A stretch of 64,000 nucleotides of DNA from Candidimonas nitroreducens. Lineage in GTDB: Bacteria > Pseudomonadota > Gammaproteobacteria > Burkholderiales > Burkholderiaceae_B. A model generated the notes under the pieces. The model had not been told where the DNA came from, ran no database searches, and saw only the letters and a program-made list of their open reading frames with translations. The position numbers and the translations under genes were made by a program. The DNA lies in contig NZ_NJIH01000012.1 of assembly GCF_002209565.1 (NCBI RefSeq), positions 116,085 through 180,084 of the forward strand. The letters run 5' to 3'. Shown here piece by piece: positions 9,104-17,843 of the stretch (positions within the stretch are counted from its first letter, which is position 1; each line of letters starts with the position of its first letter).

Positions 9104-10543
9104 ATGACCAGACGCCGTACCAAAATCGTCGCCACCCTGGGCCCGGCCAGCACCGCCCCGGAAAAAATCGAGCAGCTCATCCTCGCCGGCATGGATGTGG
9201 CGCGCCTCAATTTTTCCCACGGCAACGCCGCGGATCATCGGCTGCGGGCCGAGACGGTGCGGGAGATCGCCGCCCGGCACGGCCGCTATGTGGCGCTGAT
9301 GGGCGATCTGCAAGGGCCGAAGATTCGCATCGCGCGCTTCACCCAGGGCAAGGTGATGCTCAAGGAAGGCCAGAAGTTCACCTTGTCCAACCAGCACCCG
9401 CCCGATGCCGGCACCGCCAGCATCGTCGGCATCGACTACCCGCCGCTGGTGCGCGACTGCCGCCCGGGCGACGAACTGCTGCTGGACGACGGGCGGGTAG
9501 TGCTGGTGGTCGACGAAGTCGAGGAACAGGCGGTGCACACGCACGTCACGGTCGGCGGCCCGCTGTCCAATAACAAGGGCATCAACCGCCGCGGCGGCGG
9601 CATCTCGGCGCCCAGCCTCACCGACAAAGACCGCCAAGACATCAAAATCGCGGCCGAACTGGAACTCGACTACGTAGCGGTGTCCTTTCCCCGCTACGGG
9701 CGCGACATCGAAGAGGCGCGCCACCTGGTGCGCGCCGCCGGCAGCCCGGCGTGGCTGATCGCCAAGATCGAGCGCGCCGAGGCCGTGGCCGACGACCGGG
9801 CGCTGGACGCCCTGATCAAGGCCAGCGACGGCGTCATGGTGGCGCGCGGCGACCTGGGGGTGGAAATCGGCGATGCGCGGCTGGTGGGCATCCAGAAGCG
9901 CATCATCCAGCACGCGCGCTCGCACAACAAGCTGGTCATTACGGCCACCCAGATGATGGAATCCATGATCAGCAGCCCGCTGCCCACGCGCGCCGAGGTC
10001 TCCGACGTGGCCAATGCCGTGCTCGACTACACCGACGCGGTGATGCTCTCGGCCGAAAGCGCTTCGGGCAAGTACGCGGTCGAGGCAGTGCAGGCCATGG
10101 CGCGCATCTGCCTGGGCGCCGAGCAGGAACCGACCACCACCCATTCCAAGCACCGGCTGGGCGAAACCTTCGGCCGCTGCGACGAAACCATCGCCCTGTC
10201 GGCCATGTACGCCGCCAATCACTTCCCCGGCGTCAAGGCCATCATCGCCCTTACCGAAAGCGGCCACACACCGCTGATCATGTCGCGCATCCGTTCGGGC
10301 GTGCCCATCTACTGCTACACCCGCCACCCCATGACCCAGCGCCGGGCGGCGCTGTTCCGCGGCGTCTACACCGTGCCCTTCGATCCGACCTCGGTCGACC
10401 CGGCCCGCCTCAGCGACGTCGCCATCGAATCGCTCAAGCAGCAGGCGCTGCTGAAAAAAGGCGACTGGATCATCCTTACCAAGGGCGACTACTACAGCAA
10501 CAGCGGCGGCACCAACGGCATGAAGATACTCAAGGTACGCTGA
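9104..10543 (+). CDS. pyk: Pyruvate kinase
   Basis: A 479-residue pyruvate kinase that converts phosphoenolpyruvate and ADP to pyruvate and ATP. It begins with RRTKIVATLGPAS. The catalytic barrel shows DLQGPKIRIARF, IAKIERAEAV and VMVARGDLGVEIG, and ATQMMESMISSPLPTRAEVS is the helix carrying family signature residues. The C-terminal regulatory domain includes ALTESGHTPLIMSRIRSG. It sits between rlmH and maf, which in many relatives are direct neighbours. It is 18 bp upstream of maf, so cotranscription is likely. Confidence 0.97.
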   Translation: MTRRRTKIVATLGPASTAPEKIEQLILAGMDVARLNFSHGNAADHRLRAETVREIAARHGRYVALMGDLQGPKIRIARFTQGKVMLKEGQKFTLSNQHPPDAGTASIVGIDYPPLVRDCRPGDELLLDDGRVVLVVDEVEEQAVHTHVTVGGPLSNNKGINRRGGGISAPSLTDKDRQDIKIAAELELDYVAVSFPRYGRDIEEARHLVRAAGSPAWLIAKIERAEAVADDRALDALIKASDGVMVARGDLGVEIGDARLVGIQKRIIQHARSHNKLVITATQMMESMISSPLPTRAEVSDVANAVLDYTDAVMLSAESASGKYAVEAVQAMARICLGAEQEPTTTHSKHRLGETFGRCDETIALSAMYAANHFPGVKAIIALTESGHTPLIMSRIRSGVPIYCYTRHPMTQRRAALFRGVYTVPFDPTSVDPARLSDVAIESLKQQALLKKGDWIILTKGDYYSNSGGTNGMKILKVR

Positions 10544-10561
10544 GACGCGGGCCGGCACATC

Positions 10562-11152
10562 ATGTCCTTGCCACCGATATACCTGGCCTCGGCCAGCCCG
10601 CGCCGGCGCCAGTTGCTGGAACAGATCGGCATCGTGCACGAGGTGCTGCGGGTGCCGTCGCCCGACGGCGAAGACGAGCCGGTACTCCAGAACGAGGCGC
10701 CCGCCGATTACGTGTGCCGCACTGCCCGCGACAAAGCGCTGCGGGCGCGCGACTGGATACGCCGGGAATCGCTGGCGCCGCGGCCGGTGCTGGCGGCCGA
10801 CACCACGGTCATTCTGGATGGCGACATCCTGGGCAAGCCCGCAGACGCCGGTCATGCGCGCGACATGCTGCGGCGCTTATCCGGCAGTGCCCACGAAGTA
10901 CGCACCGCCATCGTGCTCGACTGGCAGGGCCGGCTGCAGGAAGACGTATCGGTGACCGAGGTGCGCTTTCGCCCACTGGCCGAGGCTGAAATCGACGCCT
11001 ACTGCGCCAGCGGCGAGCCGCTGGGCAAGGCCGGCGCCTACGGCATACAGGGCATGGCGGCCATCTTCGTGGCGCACATTTCGGGCAGCTATACCGGTGT
11101 AATGGGCCTGCCGCTATTCGAAACCCACCGCCTGCTGCGAGCCTATCTATAG
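10562..11152 (+). CDS. maf: Maf-family nucleoside triphosphate pyrophosphatase
   Basis: A 196-residue Maf-type pyrophosphatase that clears non-canonical or excess dTTP/UTP-type nucleotides. The N-terminal LASASPRRRQLLEQIG and the central ADTTVILDG with the catalytic aspartate are diagnostic. GAYGIQGMAAIFVAHISGSY-type and MGLPLFET segments close the domain, placing it in the YhdE-like branch. In many proteobacteria maf is followed by rng (RNase G); here no rng follows, and the sequence switches to accessory content. Confidence 0.95.
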   Translation: MSLPPIYLASASPRRRQLLEQIGIVHEVLRVPSPDGEDEPVLQNEAPADYVCRTARDKALRARDWIRRESLAPRPVLAADTTVILDGDILGKPADAGHARDMLRRLSGSAHEVRTAIVLDWQGRLQEDVSVTEVRFRPLAEAEIDAYCASGEPLGKAGAYGIQGMAAIFVAHISGSYTGVMGLPLFETHRLLRAYL

Positions 11153-11280
11153 GCCACGGCCCCACAGACTGCGAGCCTACAAGCTATGAACAGCGACAGA
11201 AAACAGCCTGGCGCAAGCCCGCGGGTAGCAATGCCAGGCCTGCCGCGCCCGCAGAGCCTGCACCGGGCTGGCGCGCCGCG

Positions 11281-12102
11281 TCAGTATTCGGACAGCGAGG
11301 CCCCGGCATCGCCCTGCTCTTGGACGGCATGGGCATGGCCGCGATTATTGCTGCGATACGTCGAAGGCGAAACGCCCGCGTATTCGCGGAAAGCGGTCGA
11401 GAAGTTCGCTGCGCTGGAAAACCCCACGGCATCGGCAATCGACACGATGCTTAGCGACGTGGTGGCCAGCAGCCGCTGGGCATAGGCCATGCGTTCGCCG
11501 CGGAAATATTCGAACACCGTTACGCCCAGGCACTGCCGAAAGGCATTGGACAAGCGCTTCTCGCTGGTGCCCAGTGCCCGCGCCACGGATTCCAGCGCAG
11601 GGGTGTCGGCGAAATGGTTGGCCAGGTAGCGCTTGGTCGCCTGCACCAGCACCTCGTCGTCGTCGAGGCTGCCCGCTTCTTGCTCGGCGCGGGGCCCCGG
11701 GGTGCCCGAAGCCAGCGCCAGATGTATTTGTACCCGCGCCAGCACCTCTTCGGCGGAATAGGGCTTGATCACATAATCGACCCCGCCGCTGTGCAGGCCC
11801 GCCAGGCGCTCGTCGGCCTGCGCCGCCGAACTCAGGAAGATCACGGGAATATGCGCCGTGGCCGGATTGGCCTTGAGCCGGCGGCACGTGGCGTGGCCGT
11901 CCATGCGCGGCATGCGTACGTCCATCAGGATCAGATCGGGACGGCCCGCGATCGCTCTGTCGTAGCCTTGCGCGCCGTCGAACGCCACACTGAGCCGATA
12001 ATTCGCCCGGCGCAGGGTTTCGACCAGCAAACGCAGCTCATCGGGGCTGTCATCCACGATAAGAATATGGGCATGCGGCGAGACAGGAGCGGAAGCTGAC
12101 AT
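11281..12102 (-). CDS. Response regulator with AraC-type DNA-binding output
   Basis: A 273-residue cytosolic transcription factor. Residues about 11-125 form a receiver domain: HILIVDDSP supplies the acidic pair, the phosphoacceptor is Asp61 in LILMDVRMPRMDGH, and VIKPYS carries the conserved lysine. Residues about 150-255 form an AraC/XylS double helix-turn-helix, with ALGTSEKRLSNAFRQCLG and the C-terminal ADAVGFSSAANFSTAFREYAGVSPSTYR signature. It is divergent from the histidine kinase at 12410, its probable partner. The receiver-plus-AraC arrangement is less common than OmpR or NarL types in proteobacteria. Confidence 0.93.
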   Translation of the reverse strand: MSASAPVSPHAHILIVDDSPDELRLLVETLRRANYRLSVAFDGAQGYDRAIAGRPDLILMDVRMPRMDGHATCRRLKANPATAHIPVIFLSSAAQADERLAGLHSGGVDYVIKPYSAEEVLARVQIHLALASGTPGPRAEQEAGSLDDDEVLVQATKRYLANHFADTPALESVARALGTSEKRLSNAFRQCLGVTVFEYFRGERMAYAQRLLATTSLSIVSIADAVGFSSAANFSTAFREYAGVSPSTYRSNNRGHAHAVQEQGDAGASLSEY

Positions 12103-12409
12103 ATGACTGAATCCGTAAAGAATTTACAACAGGCATCCTTGGTATCGAGACAATGTGCCTTACGGCAATCGACCCGAAACATCCCTTAAAGTTGCATATA
12201 GCGTTTGACTAAGTCAAGGAATTGGCCAAGACTGCTTAAAAATACAAGCTATGCCGGCACACAGCCCGCGCCCGGAAATCCGCACCAGCATTGGGCTTCT
12301 GGGCACCTGGCCGCAGCCTGGCGGCCAAACGCAGGAACCCGCATTTACATTAAAATACAACTGAAATGATTTACCTACAATATCCAAAAAGGTAAAACCT
12401 GCTAATAAT
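12103..12409. promoter_or_regulatory. Divergent control region of the two-component pair, with a 13-bp palindrome
   Basis: This 307-bp gap holds no convincing gene. It is much more AT-rich than its flanks, as expected for a divergent promoter region. A perfect palindrome TTGACTAAGTCAA (6-bp arms, central A) occupies 12205-12217 and could be an operator for the AraC-type regulator or a -35-like element. A further AT-rich tract (12345-12405) lies just before the kinase start. Promoter positions were not fixed. Confidence 0.45.
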
Positions 12410-14704
12410 ATGCTGCGGCCACTGATAGGCATACTGTTTTTTTTGCTGGTTACAGTCGCCAGGGCGGGAATTTTGCCCATCGATCACCAGCAACCCTGGC
12501 CCGCCGGCGCATTGCAACAGGTGCGTGTCTACGAAGATCGTAGCGCAACCCTGGACATTCGGCAGATTGCCAGCTTGGCCGAGCAGCATCCCCAGCGTTT
12601 CATTCCCGCTACGTCCACCCTGCTGCACCCGGGCCGCACGGCATCGGCCTGGTGGCTGGAATTCGATCTGGCCAACACCGACATCGTTCCGCTGCAGCTG
12701 CGCCTGGTGATGGGGCCGCCCAACATACAGTGGGTCGATTTCTACCTCGAGCGCAACGGGCGATGGCAGCACTATATCGCGGGCGAAAGCATACCCTTGG
12801 AAAGCCAGAGCCAGCCTGGACGCCTGCCGACACTGGGCTTTGGGCTGGCCGCCGGGCAAAAAGTACGGATTTTCGCACGCGTCCAGGCCTTGCGGCCGCT
12901 ACGCATACAGCCCCACGTCTACCTGGAATCCGACTTCCAGCGCCATGAGGCCTGGAATTCGATCTGGATCGGATTCCTGCTGGGCGAATTCGGCGCGCTC
13001 GGCATCGCCGCGCTGTTCGTAGCGCTGTTTGCCGCCAGCCCGGCATTTGCCTGCCTGGGCCTGCTCAGCCTGAGCAGCCTGCTGTACGAAGCCACGGTCA
13101 GGGGCTATGCCAAGCTGTATTTATGGCCCGATGCCACTCAATGGGCCGAACGCGCGGCCAACATGCTGGGCTGCCTGTCGCTGAGCATGTTCGTGCTGTT
13201 CTTTTACATGCTGGCACGCCAAGAGTCCGTCAAGCTGCCGGCACGGCGCTACTTTTTGGGGCTGATCATCGCCGAGGGCCTGATCGCCGGCTTCAGTGCA
13301 GTCAGCGATGCGCCCTTCCTGGGCCTGATCATTGCAATCAGCAGCGTACTGATCGGCGTCAGCCTGATGGCCGCGGCCTACGTCCTGAGCAAGCGCGCCG
13401 ACCCCTACGGCAAGTTCGCCTTCTGGTTCGCGGTGTTTTTCCTGCTGCACCTGGCCCTGCGGGTCGTGGAGCGCAGAGGCCTGGTGGCGGGCGTGCTGTC
13501 CCAGTTCGACATAAACAACGTAGCTACCAACCCCATCGTCTCGCTGACGGGCACCTGCATCAACTTCATACTGCTGGCCTCCTGGATCACCCAGGTCGCC
13601 AAGCAGCGCCAGGCGGCCCGCCACGCGCTGGAAGAGTTCCGCGAAAGCGAGCATCAGCGCCTGCAAGCCGAGGTGGATCTGCAAACCCAGGCCCTGAACA
13701 GTGCGCTGAAATACGCCGACGACAAGAACCGCCAGCAGACGGAAATGCTGGGCTACATCAGCCACGACCTGCGCGCGCCGCTGGGCACCATCGTCAGTTA
13801 CGCCAGGCTGCTGCGCGAGACGCAGACCTCCGTCCAGGCGCCCTACATACGCACCATCGAGCGCAGCGCCAATTACCAGCTGGGGCTGATCGGCGACCTG
13901 CTCGAATATGCCAAAGGGGAACTACAGCCGCTGCAGATCACGCCCTGCCCGACCCGCATGGACGAGCTGCTTCAAGACGTGCACCAGCACGGTGTGGCCA
14001 TGAGCGCCCAGCAGGACAATCGCTACGTATCCGAAGCGCCCGGCGAGCTGCCCGCATGTATCATGGTCGACGCGCGGCGCATCAAGCAGATTCTGTACAA
14101 CCTGCTTTCCAATGCCGCGAAATTCACGCATAACGGCACGATCCGCCTACAGGCTCTCGCACGCCGCGAATCCAATCGCTGGGCGCTGAGCTTCATCGTC
14201 GCCGATTCGGGCATAGGCATGGAGCCCAATGTACAGGCCGGCTTGTTCCAGGCCTTCTCGCCCGTGCACCCGCACTCGGGGGGCGCAGGGCTGGGCCTGT
14301 TCATCGCCAAGCATATCGTCGAGCAGATGGGCGGCAAACTGCTGCTTGAAAGCGCCCCCGACATCGGCAGCCGCTTCAGCGTACACATCACGGTACAAGC
14401 CGACGACCCCGAAACCATCGTCTGGCAGCCCGAGACGCCGCCCACCACGCCTGCGCCCGAGCCAGCCCGGCAAATCATCGCCACGGACATGCTGCCGCCG
14501 GCACGCAGGCGCCTGGAACTGGCCATACTGGCCCACGACGGACAGCTCAGCTCGATCGAAGACTGGATCGAGCAGACTGCCGCCGACCACCCCGATTCTG
14601 CCGGCTACGTCGAGCAGATCAAGGCCGCGCTGCTGGTGCTGGACTTCCCGGGCATCGAAACGCTGGCCTTGTCGGCGGTGGGTACGGCGGCCGCGGATTA
14701 TTAG
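12410..14704 (+). CDS. 7TMR-DISM sensor histidine kinase
   Basis: A 764-residue inner-membrane kinase. A signal-type N-terminus (MLRPLIGILFFLLVTVARAG) precedes a periplasmic 7TMR-DISM ligand domain (about 30-175, with SAWWLEFDLANTD and WVDFYLERNG). About seven membrane helices follow (185-395), then a short coiled coil (400-445). The HisKA box GYISHDLRAPLGTIVSYARL has His452 as phosphoacceptor. The ATPase domain has the N box ILYNLLSNAAKF (561-572), G1 DSGIGM and G2 GGAGLGLFIAKHI. A roughly 95-residue C-terminal extension follows the kinase core and was not assigned. The pair with the AraC-output regulator is inferred from the head-to-head arrangement; the ligand is unknown. Confidence 0.93.
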   Translation: MLRPLIGILFFLLVTVARAGILPIDHQQPWPAGALQQVRVYEDRSATLDIRQIASLAEQHPQRFIPATSTLLHPGRTASAWWLEFDLANTDIVPLQLRLVMGPPNIQWVDFYLERNGRWQHYIAGESIPLESQSQPGRLPTLGFGLAAGQKVRIFARVQALRPLRIQPHVYLESDFQRHEAWNSIWIGFLLGEFGALGIAALFVALFAASPAFACLGLLSLSSLLYEATVRGYAKLYLWPDATQWAERAANMLGCLSLSMFVLFFYMLARQESVKLPARRYFLGLIIAEGLIAGFSAVSDAPFLGLIIAISSVLIGVSLMAAAYVLSKRADPYGKFAFWFAVFFLLHLALRVVERRGLVAGVLSQFDINNVATNPIVSLTGTCINFILLASWITQVAKQRQAARHALEEFRESEHQRLQAEVDLQTQALNSALKYADDKNRQQTEMLGYISHDLRAPLGTIVSYARLLRETQTSVQAPYIRTIERSANYQLGLIGDLLEYAKGELQPLQITPCPTRMDELLQDVHQHGVAMSAQQDNRYVSEAPGELPACIMVDARRIKQILYNLLSNAAKFTHNGTIRLQALARRESNRWALSFIVADSGIGMEPNVQAGLFQAFSPVHPHSGGAGLGLFIAKHIVEQMGGKLLLESAPDIGSRFSVHITVQADDPETIVWQPETPPTTPAPEPARQIIATDMLPPARRRLELAILAHDGQLSSIEDWIEQTAADHPDSAGYVEQIKAALLVLDFPGIETLALSAVGTAAADY

Positions 14705-14754
14705 GGCCTGTACACACTGAAAAGCCACGGCCACCCGCCGCCGCCCGCACCGCA

Positions 14755-16011
14755 TCATGCCAGCCGGGATTTCCTGATGTCCGACAGGTAAATAAGAATC
14801 AGCGATACCCAGACTATGCCGTACATCAGCATGAAACAGCTCGAACGGATCTTGAAGATATCGAGCAGCGCGCCGAACAGTATCGGCAGCAGAAAACCGC
14901 CCAGGCCGCCGGCCAACCCAACGACTCCGGTGACCAGCCCCATGTTCTGGGGAAAATCGTCGGCCACGTACTTGAACGTTGAAGCCATGCCGAAGGCAAA
15001 CACCGCGCCCAGCACAAAGGCCAGCAGCACGAAAATAAGCATGGACACATACAGGTGCAGTGTCCAGGTGCCATCGATGGTGTAGATCACCAGGTCAGTC
15101 TTGGGGTACGACAGCAGGAACAGGCAGATCCAGGCAACCCACAGGCCCCACCAGGTCACGGCATGGGCGCCGTGGCGATCCGACAGCACACCGCCCACTG
15201 CACGCAGCACCGAGCCCGGCAAGGAAAATCCGGCTGCCACGGCGGCAGCGGCCACGACGGTCATGCCGTACTCCGCCTTCAGGTATTGCGGGATCCACAG
15301 GGACAGTGCCGTGAAGCCGCCGAAAGTGATCGAATAATACTGGCACAGGCGCCAGACGCGCGGGTCGCGCAGCACCTGAAACGACTGCCGCAACGAACCG
15401 CCCGCCTTCCCCGCGCCGGGGTCGCGTGCGGCGACCAGCCAGAAGCCGGCGGCGGTAAGCAGCAAGACCACGGCATAGATGCGCGGCACCATGCGCCAGC
15501 CGTAGGCCGCCTGCAGGCTCGGAGTGATGAACAGATTGACCGCGGCGCCTACGGCGCCGGCCCCGAAAAAACCCATGGCGAAACCGCGCCGCTCGGGCGG
15601 GAAAAAACGCGCGACATACGGCGTACCGACGGCGAACGAAGCGCCGACGCAGCCCAGGAACAGGCCGATCACGAGAAATTGCCACAATTGCGTGGCATAG
15701 CTGACGATATAAACAGGCACAGCGCAGATCACCAGAAGCACGGTCATGACGTTGCGCCCGCCGAAGCGATCCGTCCATGCCCCCAGCGGCAGCCGCATCA
15801 CGGCCCCCGTCAGCACCGGCGTGGCAGTCAGGAGCCCGAATTCGGTGCTGTTCAGGCCCAGTTCGTCGCGCAGCTGGATGCCGAGCACGCCGAACATCAT
15901 CCAGACGACAAAACAGACCATGAATGCGAACGTGCTGGCGTATAGCGTGGCATAGGCGCGGCGGGGTGCCGCGGCGAGCGCTACGATTTGGTTCGGGGTG
16001 ATGGTATTCAC
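14755..16011 (-). CDS. NarK-like MFS transporter (nitrate/nitrite porter family)
   Basis: A 418-residue, roughly 12-helix inner-membrane protein of the major facilitator superfamily. GVLGIQLRDELGLNSTEFG, RLPLGAWTDRFGGRNV, SITFGGFTALSLWIPQYLK and the glycine-rich VVGLAGGLGGFLLP fit the nitrate/nitrite porter branch. I place the start at a GTG at 16011, preceded by GGAG six bases upstream, because no in-frame ATG fits and the frame upstream reads non-membrane residues. It follows the amaA-amaB pair on the same strand by 154 bp. No nitrate or nitrite reductase lies in the window, so the true substrate may be another anion, perhaps linked to lysine or pipecolate use. Confidence 0.8.
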   Translation of the reverse strand: MNTITPNQIVALAAAPRRAYATLYASTFAFMVCFVVWMMFGVLGIQLRDELGLNSTEFGLLTATPVLTGAVMRLPLGAWTDRFGGRNVMTVLLVICAVPVYIVSYATQLWQFLVIGLFLGCVGASFAVGTPYVARFFPPERRGFAMGFFGAGAVGAAVNLFITPSLQAAYGWRMVPRIYAVVLLLTAAGFWLVAARDPGAGKAGGSLRQSFQVLRDPRVWRLCQYYSITFGGFTALSLWIPQYLKAEYGMTVVAAAAVAAGFSLPGSVLRAVGGVLSDRHGAHAVTWWGLWVAWICLFLLSYPKTDLVIYTIDGTWTLHLYVSMLIFVLLAFVLGAVFAFGMASTFKYVADDFPQNMGLVTGVVGLAGGLGGFLLPILFGALLDIFKIRSSCFMLMYGIVWVSLILIYLSDIRKSRLA

Positions 16012-16165
16012 GTGAGCTCCATGAGTAATGAGTGTAGGCACGGAAACTGCATCGTTACCCCGGGGCCGGCGCATGCCGCTTGCCCGCGGGCCGGGGCTCA
16101 AGGTACTGCCATGGCGCACCGGTCGCATCTGAACGCGCTGAAACCGGAACGCTAGATACCGAACT

Positions 16166-17683
16166 TCAGATATCGAACTTCACTCCTTGCGCCAGCGGCA
16201 GCTGGCGTGAATAGTTGACGGTATTGGTCGCCCTGCGCATGTAGTTCTTCCACGCGTCCGAACCCGACTCCCGGCCGCCGCCGGTTTCCTTGTTGCCGCC
16301 GAAAGCCCCGCCTATCTCGGCGCCGGACGTGCCCAGATTCACATTGGCGATGCCGCAGTCGGAGCCCGCCGCCGACAGGAACGACTCGGCCTCGCGCAAG
16401 TCGTTGGTGAAAATCGCCGAGGACAGCCCCTGGGACACTTCGTTGTGCATGGCAATCGCCTCATCGTATTCGCGATAGCTCATGACGTACAGTATGGGCG
16501 CGAAGGTCTCGCGCCGCACCACGTCGGTCTGGCCCGGCATTTCGGCAATGGCCGGCTCTACATAGTAGGCCTTGGGCGCCTTGCGCTCCAGCACCCGGCG
16601 GCCGCCATGCACTACCGCCCCCTGGCTGACGGCCTCGCGCAGCGCGGCCTGCATGGCATCAAAGGCCGCGGCGTCGATCAGCGGCCCGACCAGTGTGCCG
16701 GACGCCAGCGGGTCGCCGATGGACAGGTGCGCATACGCCTGCCGCAGCCTGGCCAGCAGCGCCTCGCGTACGTCCGCGTGCACGATCAGGCGGCGGGTAG
16801 TGGTGCAGCGCTGGCCGCAGGTGCCGACGGCGGCGAACACAATGCCGCGGCACGCCAGCTCGAGATCGGCCGAAGGCGCGACGATGACGCCGTTGTTGCC
16901 GCCCAGCTCCAGCAGCGAACGGCCGAAGCGGGCGGCCACGCGCGGGCCTACCGCGCGCCCCATCGCCGTGCTGCCGGTGGCCGACAGCAGGGCCACGCCC
17001 GGGTCGTCCACCAGCGCCTCGCCCACCTCGCGCCCGCCCTGGGCCACTTGCGCAAGGCCGGCCGGAGCCTCGTCGCCGTAGCGGCGCAGCGCCCGCCCGA
17101 ACAGCGCCAGGCAGGCTTGCGCGGCCAGCAGCGTCTTTTCCGAGGGCTTCCAGATCACCGGGTTGCCGCAGACTATGGCCAGGGCGAAATTCCACGACCA
17201 CACGGCCACCGGGAAGTTGAAGGCGCTGATGACCCCTACCACACCCAGCGGATGCCAGGTTTCCATCATGCGGTGGCCCGGCCTTTCCGAAGCGATGGTC
17301 AGCCCGTGCAACTGGCGCGACAGGCCGAGGGCGAAATCGCAGATGTCGACCATCTCCTGGACTTCGCCCTGCCCTTCGCTGATGATCTTGCCGGCTTCCA
17401 GCGACACCAGGCGCCCCAAAGCCTGTTTGTGCGCGCGCAGCTCGTCGGCATAGAGCCGGATCAGTTCGCCGCGGCGTGGTGCGGGCACCAGCCGCCAGGC
17501 GGCGTATGCCTGCCGCGCCGTCTCGACCATGCCGGCGACCTCGGCCGCGGTATGCATGCGCACCCGCCCCAGGGGCGCGCCGTCGATCGGGGAAACGGAA
17601 ACCAGGCCCGGCTCTTGCGGGCCGGGGCACTCCACGCCCAGCTCGGCGAGCGTCCGGTCTACTATGTCGCGTTCAACTTTCAT
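16166..17683 (-). CDS. amaB: Aldehyde dehydrogenase, L-aminoadipate-semialdehyde (piperideine-6-carboxylate) type, copy 1
   Basis: A 505-residue ALDH7-type enzyme expected to oxidise 2-aminoadipate-6-semialdehyde, in equilibrium with piperideine-6-carboxylate, to 2-aminoadipate with NAD+. Family features are AFNFPVAVWSWNFALA, WKPSEKT, SATGSTAMGRAVG, LLELGGNNGVIV with catalytic Glu259, and GTCGQRCTTTRRL with nucleophile Cys293. The C-terminal GGAFGGNKETGGGRESGSDA stretch is typical of the AASADH branch. It lies directly downstream of the FAD oxidase of the same pathway. A second copy occurs at 48672-50162 with long shared blocks. Confidence 0.88.
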   Translation of the reverse strand: MKVERDIVDRTLAELGVECPGPQEPGLVSVSPIDGAPLGRVRMHTAAEVAGMVETARQAYAAWRLVPAPRRGELIRLYADELRAHKQALGRLVSLEAGKIISEGQGEVQEMVDICDFALGLSRQLHGLTIASERPGHRMMETWHPLGVVGVISAFNFPVAVWSWNFALAIVCGNPVIWKPSEKTLLAAQACLALFGRALRRYGDEAPAGLAQVAQGGREVGEALVDDPGVALLSATGSTAMGRAVGPRVAARFGRSLLELGGNNGVIVAPSADLELACRGIVFAAVGTCGQRCTTTRRLIVHADVREALLARLRQAYAHLSIGDPLASGTLVGPLIDAAAFDAMQAALREAVSQGAVVHGGRRVLERKAPKAYYVEPAIAEMPGQTDVVRRETFAPILYVMSYREYDEAIAMHNEVSQGLSSAIFTNDLREAESFLSAAGSDCGIANVNLGTSGAEIGGAFGGNKETGGGRESGSDAWKNYMRRATNTVNYSRQLPLAQGVKFDI

Positions 17684-17843
17684 GGCTTATGGCTCCTGCC
17701 CATGTTCCGTCTGTTAATGCGAAAGAGGTCTCTTTCATCTTCGGGGGTGGCGGCAAGCCCCACGGCCGTTAGGATCCGCCCACCCAAAATGGGGCGCCGC
17801 GCTGGCGGAGAAACAGGCACCTCGACACGGTGGCGGGCCGGCA

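Noticed and set aside
8873..10855. Long open frame on the minus strand opposite pyk
   Set aside because: It is antisense to a clear pyruvate kinase; the translation is His/Gly/Arg-rich and shows no family motif.
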